Shown here piece after piece: positions 39,424-49,422 of a stretch of DNA of 64,000 nucleotides (its first letter is position 1; each line of letters opens with the position of its first letter). Source of the stretch: Desmodesmus armatus. Taxonomy: Eukaryota > Chlorophyta > Chlorophyceae > Sphaeropleales > Scenedesmaceae. Location of the stretch: positions 310,001 through 374,000 of the forward strand of contig VIIQ02000667.1 in the NCBI GenBank assembly GCA_007449985.2, written 5' to 3'. The position numbers and the translations under genes were made by a program. Under the pieces are notes generated by a model. That model ran no database searches and had not been told where the DNA came from. It was given only the letters and a program-made list of their open reading frames with translations.

Positions 39424-42400
39424 CTAGTGCGCCTCTCCTGGGACCAGGGAGATGCCCAGCACATCTCCGACCTTGGGCACGCGGTCGACCCGCTTGAGTG
39501 TGAAGAACTCGCCCCCAGCCACCAACTGCTTGGGGGGCTCTCCCTCACGGATGATGCCCCAGATGACCAACGTGTCGTCCTCAGGATCAGTCACGCCGAT
39601 GATGCGCTCACCTGCACACGGTGGAAAGAGGGGGAAAACAGGGTAGTTCGTGCAAAGCGCAGTGAAATTTGCTTGCTGCAGCTGTGCAGTTGCATCGCAA
39701 ACAATCTTGGGAGGTGCACCTTGGCGCGGCGCAGAGGCTGCTGGCTTTCCAAACCATCAAGCCAGGCTTCTTAAACCATCAAGCCAGGCTCAGGTACAGT
39801 CACCAGAGCAACAGGGTAGCTGTCAGCCCCGCAATCCATACTCACCCAGCAGTGAGGGCACAGTGATAGGGTTGTCCTCGGTGCCGAACCGTGGCTCGTA
39901 GGCCCTGCGAATGAAAGCAGCAGCAGATGGCCGGTGCCAGCACACGACGTCAGCACAGCAATGCCATCGTAGCGCCCTTTTTCAAGGTATGCAGCACCAG
40001 CATGTGAGGGCTGCAGAGTACCTTGCCTTTCTCAAAGACGGAACTTTGCTGGCCACGTGACCACCACCAAAATGCTGCTGCATGGCTGCTGCCACTTGCA
40101 GCAGCAGCACGTGATATGCAGCTTCCCACATGCACGGTTGTGACCAGTCACAGCTGCTCTGGCTTGAAATCACAGCGAAGGCGGATCAAGCTGCACACAA
40201 ATCCACATCACCAGCAGTGTTCAGCTCACCAAGCCTCATCCCAGATGTCCTTGTCTGTCAAGTGGCCATACTTCTCATCAGACCTGCAGGCAGCAGCACC
40301 AACAGCAGAGGGGCTCATGTCAGCACACCTGACGCTGGCATATATCAGGATTTGCATCACATCCAAGCAGGTGGGGGGAAGAAGGGGAAGGGGCAGTGCA
40401 AACAAGGTGACGAATCCCAGCCGCTCCCGTGCACCCACTTGCAGCTGCTCCTGTGGCTGCCCTGCAGATCGCTCTAGGGCGGCAAGCTGGCTAGCGCACT
40501 GGGGACAGAGGGGGGGGGGGGGGGGGTGAGCTCTGTGTCACACTGACTGCTTGATCGACTCGCATGCTGCAAGGATGTTGGGGAGTGTGCATCGTGCAGT
40601 GCGGGTGCCGCAGCACGCCATCACGACAGGCAGCAGCTGCTGACGTGTGTACATCAACCCGGGCATTCTGCAGCCCTGCAGTAACAGCCAGGTGAAGCAC
40701 CGGCCCACTTTTGCCTGCGCTGCAGCACAGCTGCTATAACTGTCATACCCTCATGGCTGCTGTACATTCAGGGTGTCGCATAATGTTCCAATCAATCGAA
40801 AATATTGTCACGCTGCTGATGACAAGGACCAGTATGTGCAGCAGCAACATGAATATTGCAATGCTTGCATGTGTGCTGCGCGCCTGGCGGGGCGACAAGG
40901 CAGTCTGCGCGACACGCCGTAAACCTATTGGGGGTACAGGCCCAGCAAAATCCAATGCATCGCGTTGGCACCAGATCTGTCCTCGCAAGTGTGACGCGGA
41001 CACTATGTGCATCGCAGTGCATGACCAAGCATGACCCGCAGCAACTGCTGCTGTCACAGTGGAAAGCATCGACATGAAGAGACCCTGCAGCCTTGGCAAC
41101 TGGAGATATCCATCACTACCACATGAGCCGCTGCGCATGATTACTGCTTGCACTGCTGCACCCTGGTGTCTGCTGCGCATTGAGGGCATGGACATGATGT
41201 GCTGCCACACGACGGCTGGTGTCGATGTTAACAGCAACATGCGCATGGCCCCAGCGTGCAGGCGATTGGGTACAGCTGCGTTTGCCCTGTATGGCCAATG
41301 TGCTCATCCAAACTGGTGCAGCACAGCTGCGCAGGTGCCCCTATGGCGCTGGTGACTGACACAACAGACTCTGGTGCATTGCGGCCACCAACTTGTCTTC
41401 GAAGCAGCTACAGCAGCTGCCGACCATCCCCCCTGGACTCGCTGAAAGCTGACCTGGGCATCACCAGTTGTGGCGGGAAAGTCGCTGCTGCAAAGCACCC
41501 AGCTGTACAGTTACAAGACCGCACCAGCTTTTACCCCCCGTCCCCCTTCCCTGCACTACTACTTGTGGCTCCACTCTCCCCTGTCACTGCCGATGCTGCC
41601 AATGACTGGCCGGCACTACAGTCACAAGCTTCTGACCCACTATGATGTTACTATAGTGCATGTCTAATCTGCAGGTGCAATGCGTGCTTGATGGGTGGGA
41701 TGATTCAGGCAGCTTACCTTGCTGCAACTGCCTCGCCTCCTGCTGTGGTGGGTGCAGTTGCCTGCCAGCTGTTCCTGCTAGTGTGGAAAGCTGACTGCAC
41801 AGTGCTGCTGGCAACAGCGCTGCCCTTGAGCCATGAGGCCGCAGCAGCGGAAGCTGCAGGGAGCACCTGCGAGCGTAGTGTCCCGGCAGCGGCAGCAGCA
41901 CATTGTCAGCGCACCATACCCCCTACCACCAACTGCAAGGCACGATCCCTAGCAATACAGCTTGTCGGGTAAGAAAGGGATGCTGTCACAGGCATGTGCT
42001 GCCTTCTTGCTGACTGAAACACTCCAACAGCCAACTGATGCTGAGGGCCCACAAACAGCAGCAGGTGCCAACTAGGGCAATGCCGCTGGGAAGGGTGGGC
42101 ATCTCGGCTTCCGACCACCCCAAACCAGCCCTGACACCACAAATACCCAGATCTGAGGAGAGGCATCCCCAGGCAGACCCGGATACGTGTCAGCGAAATG
42201 CCAGATCGGTGCTCGTAAACAGCCCCAAGGCCCGGCAGGTCGTCCAGTGGGGGCCAAAATCGGACGATTACAAGCATGAGCTGTCCATACAGCACCCAAA
42301 CACTCCACGTACCACCCACATGAGAAAGCATTACCTGGGAAGCAGTGCTTCTGCTCGCCACGCCAGCCACCAGCTGCGCCAAACGACCAAAGGCGCTCAT
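39424..42400 (-). CDS. COX5B: Cytochrome c oxidase subunit 5b-like protein lacking the zinc cysteines, 5 exons
   Basis: Spliced model of 136 aa on the minus strand: exons 42400-42335, 41761-41718, 40283-40230, 39904-39846 and 39611-39424. All are GT-AG and phases agree to the TAG stop. The first ~25 residues (MSAFGRLAQLVAGVASRS) form a basic amphipathic mitochondrial presequence. The core FGTEDNPITVPSLLGERIIGV, DDTLVIWGIIREGEPPKQL and GGEFFTLKRV aligns by eye with COX5b/Cox4 (yeast-type GTMKDP...RYVGC...IMWL...CWECGSVYKL), a nuclear-encoded matrix-side subunit of complex IV. The zinc-ligand Cys positions are replaced (IGV for VGC, LVAGGEFFTL for CxxCGxxFxL), and the model contains no cysteine. 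Exon 2 (44 bp) is the weakest part; it rests on phase and splice signals. The core family call is fairly sure, and function in complex IV is inferred. Confidence 0.72.
40511..40528. repeat. Poly(G) run (poly(C) on the sense strand) in COX5b-like intron 2
   Basis: About 17 G on the plus strand inside the intron between exons 2 and 3. On the transcript it is a poly(C) tract upstream of the exon 3 acceptor at 40283. Confidence 0.85.
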
Positions 42401-43443
42401 ACCGTTTGATATAGTCTTTAAAGCAACGAAACACGACCTACGGGCCGATGCACACTGCTGCCAAGCTACTGCGCAATCAACACATGCCACAGGGCCCAGG
42501 AACAGCCCCTCACGAGATTCCAATGAGTATTGTTTCTGACCTGGCCCCACGACGTCCCCTGACCTATCGGAAGAACTCAGCGGGCTTAAGACAAGGGCTT
42601 GGGTTTGGAAGTCGACAGCTTTGCTTTGCAACCTAGTGCTGGACCTTGCTCAACGCCTTGCACACTGTCTCTATTACTACTTAACGGGTCATTGACGGGA
42701 TTAGCATCAGACAGCCATGTCTTCAGGCCCACTCCAGATTCACCAACCCTTGACATCACAGCATTGCAAAGCAGCGAGGCCCCCCTTTCATCTCGCCTAC
42801 CAGACTAACAGAACAGTACTGATAGGCCCCACAGCCCCTAAAAGGCCAATGGGGGGATCAGCAACTAATGGGACATGCCAGGCTGGCTGGCCCCCCTCCC
42901 CCCCCCCCCCCCCCCACACACACACACCTCAATACACCTGGCAGGTGTAGTGGGCATCCAGCATCAACACAGGCCGAATGACCATACAAGGAACACAACC
43001 CCACCAGCCACCGTTGCAGGGACAACACTGATGTATGACAGGATGTACAAGGACAGCATCGCAGCATGCACAGCTGCGCACGTGGGTGCACCCTGCAGGT
43101 AGGGTGAGTGCACTGGGGCAGTGCAGACGAAGCACCGCCCACATGACCAAGTATGAAAGACACTGCACATGCAGTGCTTTCAGGACGACACTGATGTACA
43201 GAGGGCACCAAGGCCTGGACTACTGTACAAAACGCTCGCAAGCTGGATCTCTCCCCATCTGTTGACGATTCTCACACGGCACAATGGGCGCGCATCAGCA
43301 GGCACTACCCCTGCCAAGCAACGCCGCAGCTGATCTCAGGGAATGCACACCCTGCCTGTGGTCACAGACATGCACCCTCCAGCAGCCCCCAGCTCCACCA
43401 GCAAGCAAACCATCCATCCACACAGCGTATGCGCATGCACCCC
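42401..43443. other. Intergenic region between COX5b-like and TAF7 genes
   Basis: Both neighbours are on the minus strand, so this holds the TAF7 3' UTR and the COX5b promoter. It has a poly(C)/CA tract at ~42895-42928 and a small duplicated block (GGGACAACACTGATGTA / AGGACGACACTGATGTA at ~43018 and ~43181). No gene is seen. Confidence 0.5.
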
Positions 43444-45615
43444 TCAATCGCTGTCTGTCATCTCAAAATCTTCGTCAGCATCGGAGTCCCCTGCATGCCC
43501 CTTCTTCCTACTGGCAGCCCTGCCGGCCCGTGCCGTCTTCGTGGTGCCCTCTGCTGCAGCGGCTGCTGCTGCTGCGCGCGGCTGTTTGCTGGGCTTCACC
43601 TCCTGCCACTTGCCCTGCCCATCGGCCCCAATGACCCACTCCTCCTCAATATCCTGAAACACATAGCCGTCAGGGGCCCTGCACAGCATTCAGACAGAAG
43701 CAAGCAGGTGTAGACACCGGGAGTGCAGCCAGCCAATGCCTCAACCATCTCACCATCCAAGGATCTCCCCTCGAACTCCGAACTTTCGTATAAGTGCGTG
43801 GGAACGGTGTGTCGCGAGGGGGGGGGGGGGGGAAGCATGCAGGGACACACACAGTAACCCTATGCCGTCCATGACATTCCAGGCTCCCTCCCGCATGTGG
43901 TCCTCAGGCAGCTTGATGGGCTGCTTTCAACAGCCGCTGGCCAAGGCGCGAATCACTCTTTGGATCACTTTCCAACAACCGCAGCATCTGACACATTTGA
44001 AGTCTGCACTTCTGCTGGCGAGTGTCTTCATGACGCGGCTCACAGCCTCAAACCCGTGGCCAGCACGCAGCTCGACGATGAGCTTCAAATTGATGACTTC
44101 GCTTGCCACGACACACGTTACTAATGCTCAAAGCGCTCTCCCTTGACAGCAGCCCACAGTGCCTCCCTCAACCACAGCACACCCACCTGCCAGCAAGTAT
44201 CTCCATCACGTCCCTCACTGCCTCGCGCATGTGGGCCTCAGGCAGCGTGATAGGGGCTTGAAGTGCCGCTGCCGCGCCTTGCGCATCGGCGGGGTGACGC
44301 CGTCCTTGCAGAGATACTTGTCCTCCCCATAGGGGTTGGTCTCGCTGCGAATGGAGGCCTTGTAGGCATCGTCAGCAACCAGCAGCACCTGCGGGGCAGC
44401 AGGACGGCAAGGACAGGGAGCGCAAAAACATGCATTTGAGTGCAGTATCGTACCATGGTGGGAGAAGGTATGTGCGAGCTGCCGTGGTCTGATCTGCTCA
44501 GACTAGATCTTTCCGGCTGAGACTTCTGTATACAGAAGTTTCCTTGTTTTGTGCCTCATGCACAGCCAGTGTTCTGCCTCTTGTGGTTCAACTTGTACAT
44601 GTACAAGTTGAACCACAAGAGGCAGAACACATGAGACACAAAGCAAGAAAAACCTACAGGAACAGGCCGCCAGCAGCACCTGCATCGTATTCAGTACGAC
44701 TTCAAAGCGAAGGTGGTACAGCATCTCACCTGCCCTATATCTGTTACTTTGACCAGGTTAGTGTCATCCAGGGTTTTGTAGGACTCAACGACAGTGGGCA
44801 AGTCCTGCAGGTAGACATCGTGCTGCTGCACCTCACCATCTGCAGCCTTCACCGTCAGCACACCCTTGCGGTCATCAGCTGCAGGACAATCAAAAGCGCC
44901 AACACACAAACGGCTGTATGACACGGTGGACGTGTGTGGTGGGCTGATTTGCAGACCATGTGTGAAGACATGTACAAAAGAGCCCTGGGTTTTGATATGT
45001 CTGTGGTCAACACCCTCAGTCCATGATGCATGCTGCATCTCACCCCACCATGCAGGAAGCACAACAGCAAGGGCAGGGTGATGCTGATGAAGTGTCTTCT
45101 GCCCCTCTTCTCGTCAATTGCTTTTGCACATGCACCCGCCTCGTCAGCACACCTTTGCTGTCATCAGCTGCTAGGCGCACACGCATGTCTTGGATGTGCC
45201 ACGCAGAGCGTCTGGCAACGCTGTCCTGCCAGCCCGGCTGCCATATGACACGTATCTGTTGCTTGCAGTCGCCCCCCCCCCCTCCCCCCTTGCCCCCCAG
45301 AGCGACAACAGTAGAAAGGGCACTGCAGCTCCACCTGACGCATCGTGCTGGACATAATGTCTGTACGTTTTTGCATCACACATGTTGGGCCTGACTGGGA
45401 AAAGGAAAGCTGCTTCTGATGCATGCACTTGCTGGTGTGGTACTGGGAGGCAAAATTGGCACAGACGCACTTGACTCAAAGAGAAGACGAACGTCCTCGA
45501 TGTTGTCGCTTTCCTTCCCGCTCTCTCGCAGCCATCCCCTGAGTCTGCCGGCCAACTCTGGGTCCTGGACTCGCAGGATGAAGTGCTGCTCCTCTACAGC
45601 TGCTGCTCCAGCCAT
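43444..45615 (-). CDS. TAF7: TFIID subunit TAF7, 4 exons, one frame break
   Basis: TAF7 is a component of the general transcription factor TFIID. Minus-strand exons: 45615-45471, 44878-44730, 44388-44187 and 43678-43444. The model is ~243 aa (Arabidopsis TAF7 is ~200). The family core is clear: EEQHFILRVQDPELAGRL at the start, then VYLQDLPTVVESYKTLDD and LVKVTDIGQVLLVADD, then YLCKDGVTPPMRKARQRHF and LPEAHMREAVRDVMEILAG, matching plant LLDLPAVVESFKTYDD...TADIGQMI...HGLTPPMKDARKRRF. The C-terminus is species-specific: Ala-rich, basic, then acidic DSDADEDFEMTDSD. Phases are 1, 0 and 2 at the three junctions and close only if one C is added to the sense-strand run opposite 44253-44256 in exon 3. 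As written the frame is broken there. Introns contain copies of exon 2 and exon 3 parts and a large palindrome. Divergent from the secreted-protein gene. Confidence 0.9.
43855..43935 (-). repeat. TAF7 exon-3 donor-side echo in intron 3
   Basis: On the minus strand this reads PIKLPEDHMREGAWNVMDGI, a copy of exon 3's PITLPEAHMREAVRDVMEIL, located downstream of exon 3 in the last intron. Phase matching (AG plus G giving Arg) joins exon 3 straight to exon 4, so this copy is not needed in the mRNA. It could serve as an alternative exon. Confidence 0.75.
44538..44657. repeat. 60-bp perfect palindrome within a longer inverted repeat, in TAF7 intron 2
   Basis: Positions 44570-44629 are a perfect inverted repeat centred between 44599 and 44600 (core CTTGTACATGTACAAG, arms TGTTCTGCCTCTTGTGGTTC and complement). 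Beyond it, 44538-44560 and ~44632-44657 continue the symmetry imperfectly with a ~9-base insertion on the left. A second perfect 18-bp palindrome (ACTTCTGTATACAGAAGT) lies at 44522-44539. There is no spacer loop, so DNA or RNA would form a tight hairpin. Confidence 0.93.
45141..45185 (-). repeat. TAF7 exon-2 acceptor echo in intron 1
   Basis: On the minus strand GCTGATGACAGCAAAGGTGT, GCTGACGAG copies the exon 2 start (GCTGATGACCGCAAGGGTGT, GCTGACGGT at 44878). It lies ~290 bp upstream in intron 1. Confidence 0.85.
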
Positions 45616-46256
45616 GTGCTGCTCTGTGGCCTAGCCTCAGCCCAAACAGCTATGCATGCTGGCTACCCTGACAACGGGTGTCACAGAGAACTTTGTGTTC
45701 TTTTCTCTGCCAGCACCTTCAAGTTGCAACAGCTGCTGCACAGGTGCACCAGTGAGGGAGCACCACCAGCGGTGCTGCACAAGGGTGAGGCAATGCCTTG
45801 TTGCAGCCTGGTCAGTGGATTCACCAATACTGACACAAGCAAAGTGAATCTGAAAGCAAGTGAACGCTGGCTTCGCACGTGGTTGATGCACTGTGTGGAT
45901 CTGGAACAGCCTGTACACAGCACTTAGTTGTCCATCAGAGTCGGGGATAAAAATCACCGTGTCTTGTAAGCTTCATGTATTCTCAATTGCAAGTTGCTGT
46001 CAGCTATCAGATAGCTCTTGAGCTTGCTCCTAGAACCACGATCCCTGGACCCTGCTAATCAGGTCTGCTGCTAATCACTGGGCCAGCGGCGCTGAATGCA
46101 TGTGACAATTACCAGCTTAGCCATACCGTCAAAACCTGTCGCCCTTGCGCCATTTTCGCTGTTCCAAGGTTGTGCAGACTTCACCTTTTGGTTCCACTGT
46201 CTTCTCCATCGACGCGGTGAACAGTCCGCTGAGCGTTAGTAATTGAATTCATCACT
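45616..46256. promoter_or_regulatory. Divergent intergenic region between TAF7 and the secreted-protein gene
   Basis: About 640 bp between two start codons on opposite strands, which must contain both promoters and 5' UTRs. A/C-rich versus G/T-rich skew changes side here. No named element is claimed. Confidence 0.45.
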
Positions 46257-49200
46257 ATGGCCTTCGCACAGCACCACTGCTTATTGCTGGTGACACTGCT
46301 GGTCATGAACATTGTCTGGGGGTGAGTGGACACCTGCAGGCTTCATGCCTGAAGTTCTATCAGTGCCATCAAGACTTACCTGATCGCTGGCGCACGCAGG
46401 ACACCGGCATCAGCCCATGGTCGGTTCGGCAGGAAACTTTTGTCATGCATGGCGGACAGCAACCCAACGTGAGTGTGCTGGTGAAATGTCCAAAAGGCCT
46501 GGTGTGCATGCACTGCACAAGTACACACAAAACGCTGAATTTGCAACCTTTTGAGCTCGACCACAGGATGTTGTTTCGCTACAGTGACACGTCACTGCTG
46601 CACCAATGGGAAGGTCCACTCTGTCAGTACACACTGGTATGCAGGCCGTGTGCAGAGCAAGCCTTGGGAGCAGAAGGCGCTGCGGCCATTTTAATTCCTT
46701 ACTTTTGGTTTCAGCACCATGCAGGTCTGCTCAGCAGTCTCCCGGCTGTTGGACACAAGTTGCTTGAGCATCCACAGCGGCCAGGCTGTCCTGAGGCGAT
46801 TGGTGCAGCGTGTCTGCACCACTTGACTTGGAGCCTCCAAGTGCTGAGGGCTGGCTACTACTGGCTGAAACACACTCTCATTGGCAGGGGCCGGTTTGAC
46901 ATACGCAGAGCAGGCAGGCGCTCAGCTAGAACCCAACATGCCGCTTGCAAAAGCCCGAGTGTCTCTGCATTTGCTGACTGGTACCGCACGCATGCAGGTA
47001 CCGGCGTGAGGACGGTACATCCCAGCTGCCTTTGTGCATCACTCAATACTTCCCCAGCGGCCCTGAGGGCCAGTTCAACAGGGTCACCATGGAGACGCTT
47101 GACCCTGTCAGCCAGGCGTCCTCAGCCGACCTGGCCCATGCCTGGAGCAAAGGTGCGGAAAGCTGGCACATTGTGTGTCTTGAGGTTGGCACAGGGGCAG
47201 GGTGAGCTGGCGCAGCTCAGCTGAGCTAAGGGACTGAGGGTGCAGCTTGCCTGACCCCCCTTAGCTCCCTCCTGGCGTACTGGGTTGTGGCACCTTGCAG
47301 GCTGGTTGGCTGACTAGCTGGCTTTGCGTTGGGTGACCAGCAATGGTGCTGGTCCTACAGTACAAGAAGTGAGCGTGACAAATCCAGGCAATGCGACACC
47401 AGTGACCTGGCAGCGCCTGCTGGTATCTTTTGCCACACATACACATTTAATCATTGCCCCGCACCCATCTTTTGCCACACATACACATTTAATCATTGCC
47501 CCGCACCCATGCAGGAAGTGGGCTAAGCTTCTGTTGCAAGTGGCGGGCTGGGCTGAACCTGCCGTTTGAGTGTGCTGGCGTGCAGTCTGTGACAGAGCTG
47601 GACCAGCGCTTGCTGTGAACATTTACATGTTCACATGACATTGACAGGGTATTTGAAAGAGCTGGACCAGCGCTTGCTGCGAATATACACTGTCCGGCAG
47701 TGTGTCTGACATTCCGCGGCTGCGCACTTGGATGTGTGCACGTGCAGATCCCGTCAACCCCAAGACTGACTCGCGTCTGCAGTGTACAGGCGAGGTGGCG
47801 CCCACCCCAAAGCAGTGCTGGTCTGGCAAGGGTGAAGAGGTGAGAGCAGCACCCGGCAACGCTGCACGGTTCAGCAATGGGTTCTACGGGGTTGCCAGAT
47901 TGGTGCATTTTGGGGACTGTCGACCTGTCAAGGGCTGCACTGTAAATCTCTGAATGGGCAGGCAGGTGGCTCTACTGTTGCTTCAACATGTTGCAGACCG
48001 TGAACCCCGCTGTCAGGCCTGCTGCTGAGCACTCATAACCCCTTGCCTGGCCCTTTTCTGCGCTGCTGTGGTGCCCTTGCAGACTGACGCCACCTTCAGC
48101 TCCATATCCTGCTGCAGCACGAGAATATCCTGCTACATCAAGTCTGGAGGGTGTGTCCTGCAATGACTGGGTGTTCAGACCTGCAGTCCCAAGAGCTGTG
48201 CCCCATGTGCTGCGACCATGTCTTGGGGTCCTGGTGGCTGTCCTAGACCAAGACATTGGGTCTTGCCTTTGATCTTCTTTTGTATGAGTGTATATGTACA
48301 TATGAACCAGGAAAGCAGAACTTGGCCCTGTTGAATGGCGGGTTCTGAACAACAGGTATTGTGTGATCCAACCGACTCTTTCCGCCTTGGCACCTCGTGG
48401 CGCCCACCATCCCCATTGTGTTTGATCGACGTGACAGTGACTCCTGAACCTGTACTAGTTTGATTAGGTTGCTAGCAAGTCTCTCTAGAGCAAAGACTCC
48501 TGCCACTGCAGCGCTGCACCTGCCCAGCTCCAGCCTTATACCGTGTACAACAGGACTGAAATGACGTCTGGGATGATCAGTCTCACCGGCAAGGATCCAG
48601 CGGTTCCCTGCTGGCACGCCTCGGCAGTTTCACCGCAACAGCACAGGGTAGCCAGGTCGCTGAGCGCCCAGCTGGGTGCTGCCCCTGGTGAAGAACGTCA
48701 GGCCATCCTCAGCTTCTTGGATAGCGTGAGTGACGTGGATCACCACAGCTCCCCATGGTGTCATGCTCGCAAGCAAGTGTACGGAATCACAGCCTTTGAA
48801 ACTGACTCTATGGCACGTTTGCTTGTTGCATATCGCAGGGAGAGAGCCGACTGTTCAGCCGGTCATGCAGCTGGCCCGCTGCAGAGCCTGCCACGCATGC
48901 CTGGCCGCTAACGCCCCAACAGCATGAGCAGGCGCAGCAACAGCAGCGCGTGCCACCCAGCAGCAAGGTTAGGGGCGTAGCGGTCATGACCACTACCATG
49001 CCAGTGAGCTCGGCCCACTACCTACCCGCCCACCCACAGGCTGGACAGCTGGGTTGGGGTACCTGTGATCAGTGGTGATCTTTGGAGGGCACAGGCTCGG
49101 CTCTTGAGTGTGGATGCATGTGTGTCGGTACATGGAATGCAATCCGCCGTGGCTTCATAAAATGCTCTTGCTGCCAGCAGAGTGTGACCGCTAACTACGT

Positions 49201-49422
49201 ATGGGGTGAAGTGTTGTTTGAAGGGAGTACCATGCTGTGTGCGTGTGTGTGTTGGCGTGCCACTGGCCGCGACTGTGGATAGCAACCAGTGTGTGGGCTG
49301 GAGACTGTTGATTTCGTTGCAGCAAGTGCACCGCCAGCGCTTGCAGCAGGGGCTGCTTGGGCTGCCCCTGTCGCAGCGCCTCCCTACCGGCAGGAGGGCA
49401 GGGACTCGTGCCCGACACCGCT
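46257..49422 (+). CDS. Secreted Cys-rich protein of unknown function, first 8 exons (partial model)
   Basis: Not recognised. The frame begins MAFAQHHCLLLVTLLVMNIVWG, a convincing signal peptide. Exons with matching phases: 46257-46321, 46998-47152, 47748-47839, 48083-48150, 48512-48725, 48839-48967, 49040-49074 and 49323-49422, about 285 residues so far. The text after the signal is polar (YRREDGTSQLPLCITQYFPS). Potential N-glycosylation is at YNRTEM, and paired cysteines occur (LQCTGE, KQCWSGKGEE, ISCCSTRISCY). The last two exons join into a dense Cys block, GWGTCDQCKCTASACS then RGCLGCPC. If exon 7 is read through instead of spliced, the protein ends at a TGA at 49076-49078. The steady G/T bias suggests the gene runs on toward ~57.5 kb. 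Exon boundaries rest on splice signals and phase only. Likely extracellular or wall/secretory; no enzymatic motif was seen. Confidence 0.45.
47425..47508 (+). repeat. Perfect 42-bp tandem duplication
   Basis: ATCTTTTGCCACACATACAC with ATTTAATCATTGCCCCGCACCC is present twice in immediate succession, identical over 42 bases. It lies in intron 2 of the secreted-protein model. A looser repeat, AGAGCTGGACCAGCGCTTGC, occurs at ~47594 and ~47659. Confidence 0.95.

Noticed and set aside
41906..42631. 241-residue minus-strand frame over the COX5b start
   Set aside because: A different frame reads the presequence MSAFGRLAQLVAG with a clean donor. The long frame has no similarity and no splice logic.
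43855..43935. PIKLPEDHMREGAW as an extra TAF7 exon
   Set aside because: Exon 3 joins exon 4 with perfect phase, and the piece duplicates exon 3 content. Treated as an echo.
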